A stretch of 37,813 nt of DNA from Thermoleophilia bacterium (GTDB lineage: Bacteria > Actinomycetota > Thermoleophilia > Gaiellales > JAICJC01), in the NCBI GenBank assembly GCA_025934255.1, contig JAICYJ010000025.1, positions 1 to 37,813 on the forward strand. The letters are read 5' to 3'. Made by a program: the position numbers and the translations under genes. Shown here in pieces: positions 37,253 to 37,813 of the stretch (positions are counted from its first letter, which is position 1; each line of letters begins with the position of its first letter). A model generated the notes under the pieces. That model made no database searches. It saw only the letters and a list, made by a program, of their open reading frames with translations, and was not told the DNA's origin.

Positions 37253-37813
37253 ATGGCGACCGCCAGCGTCCCCGACCCAGACGGCGCAGCCGCAGAGCAG
37301 CACTCGACCATCTCCGGCATCCCGCTCGAGCCGCTGTATACGCCCGAGACGACGCCGATCGACTACGACCGCGACCTGGGCGACCCCGGCAGCTACCCGT
37401 TCACACGCGGCGTCTACGGGTCGATGTACCGCGGCAGGACCTGGACGATGCGCCAGTTCGCCGGCTTCGGCACCGCCGAGGAGACCAACCGGCGGTTCCG
37501 CTACCTGCTCGACCACGGCCAGACCGGCCTCTCGACCGCGTTCGACATGCCCACCCTGATGGGCTACGACTCCGACCACGCCCGCGCGCTGGGCGAGGTC
37601 GGCCGCGAGGGTGTCGCCGTCGACACGCTGGCCGACATGGAGGACCTGTTCCGGGGCATCCCGCTCGACCAGGTCACCACCTCGATGACCGTGAACGCGC
37701 CGGCCGCGATCGTGCTCGCCCAGTACGTGTGCGTGGCCGAGCGCCAGGGCGTCTCCGCCGAGCGGCTGGGCGGCACCATCCAGGCCGACATCCTCAAGGA
37801 GTACATCGCCCAG
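37253..37813 (+). CDS. B12-dependent acyl-CoA mutase large subunit, 5' part (isobutyryl-CoA mutase-like)
   Basis: The first 187 residues; the gene runs off the window. [86 protein letters not shown] and [12 protein letters not shown] are the conserved start of the methylmalonyl-/isobutyryl-CoA mutase TIM barrel. Phe69 occupies the position of Tyr89 of Propionibacterium methylmalonyl-CoA mutase; isobutyryl-CoA mutase (IcmA) has Phe there. The second specificity position (Arg207 versus Gln) lies just beyond the window. The cobalamin domain may be a separate small subunit downstream. PduO lies upstream and MeaB elsewhere in the window. Confidence 0.93.
   Translation, partial: MATASVPDPDGAAAEQHSTISGIPLEPLYTPETTPIDYDRDLGDPGSYPFTRGVYGSMYRGRTWTMRQFAGFGTAEETNRRFRYLLDHGQTGLSTAFDMPTLMGYDSDHARALGEVGREGVAVDTLADMEDLFRGIPLDQVTTSMTVNAPAAIVLAQYVCVAERQGVSAERLGGTIQADILKEYIAQ

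Overview
The window looks like chromosome of a high-GC Gram-positive bacterium, most likely an actinobacterium. A soil lineage such as Thermoleophilia is a guess from overall gene style only. The chromosomal part (about 4,985 to the end) is very GC-rich. Genes in operons overlap by 4 bases (ATGA or GTGA), and tail-to-tail genes are packed with almost no gap. Many transcription units lack a Shine-Dalgarno site and instead have a TAnnnT hexamer 6-9 bases before the start codon, as expected for leaderless mRNAs.

Bases 1 to about 4,980 are a foreign block of lower GC. It holds a perfect 115-bp tandem duplication at the window edge and three small exported proteins: two with a BamE/SmpA-like signature and one Tat-type. 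Next come a two-gene minus-strand unit (a serine-recombinase fragment without a catalytic domain, plus a small phage-type protein), a divergent HK97-fold major capsid gene, and a tyrosine integrase abutting the 5' end of hisC. No portal, large terminase, protease or tail gene is visible, so it is a capsid-only island as far as the window shows. A palindrome between the recombinase-like gene and the capsid gene overlaps a candidate promoter. This is the best candidate here for an undescribed system.

The chromosomal layout is: hisC-meaB (+), ppa (-), ilvA (+), then pepA, acyl-CoA dehydrogenase and a membrane protein (-). A class III cyclase/ATPase/TPR regulator (+) with a tiny coupled upstream ORF follows, then a DUF805 protein (-) and a cyclophilin (+). 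A leucine-catabolism operon (-) encodes carboxylase beta, enoyl-CoA hydratase, biotin carboxylase alpha and HMG-CoA lyase. Next are a two-component system (-) and a complete trp operon trpEGDCFBA (-). The trp operon is preceded by a promoter, an 18-residue leader peptide with three consecutive Trp codons, and an intrinsic terminator directly before trpE.

Rightwards from about 29.8 kb are thiolase and 3-hydroxyacyl-CoA dehydrogenase, a GAF-PAS-PAS-GGDEF-EAL protein, an MFS transporter (-), a HIT protein, a PduO-type cobalamin adenosyltransferase, a small exported protein and the start of a B12-dependent acyl-CoA mutase. MeaB, PduO and the mutase form a B12 acyl-CoA mutase set. The carboxylase, lyase, thiolase and dehydrogenases fit branched-chain amino-acid and short-chain acyl-CoA catabolism. 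The mutase has Phe where methylmalonyl-CoA mutases have Tyr, which points towards isobutyryl-CoA mutase. No tRNA, rRNA or CRISPR array was seen.
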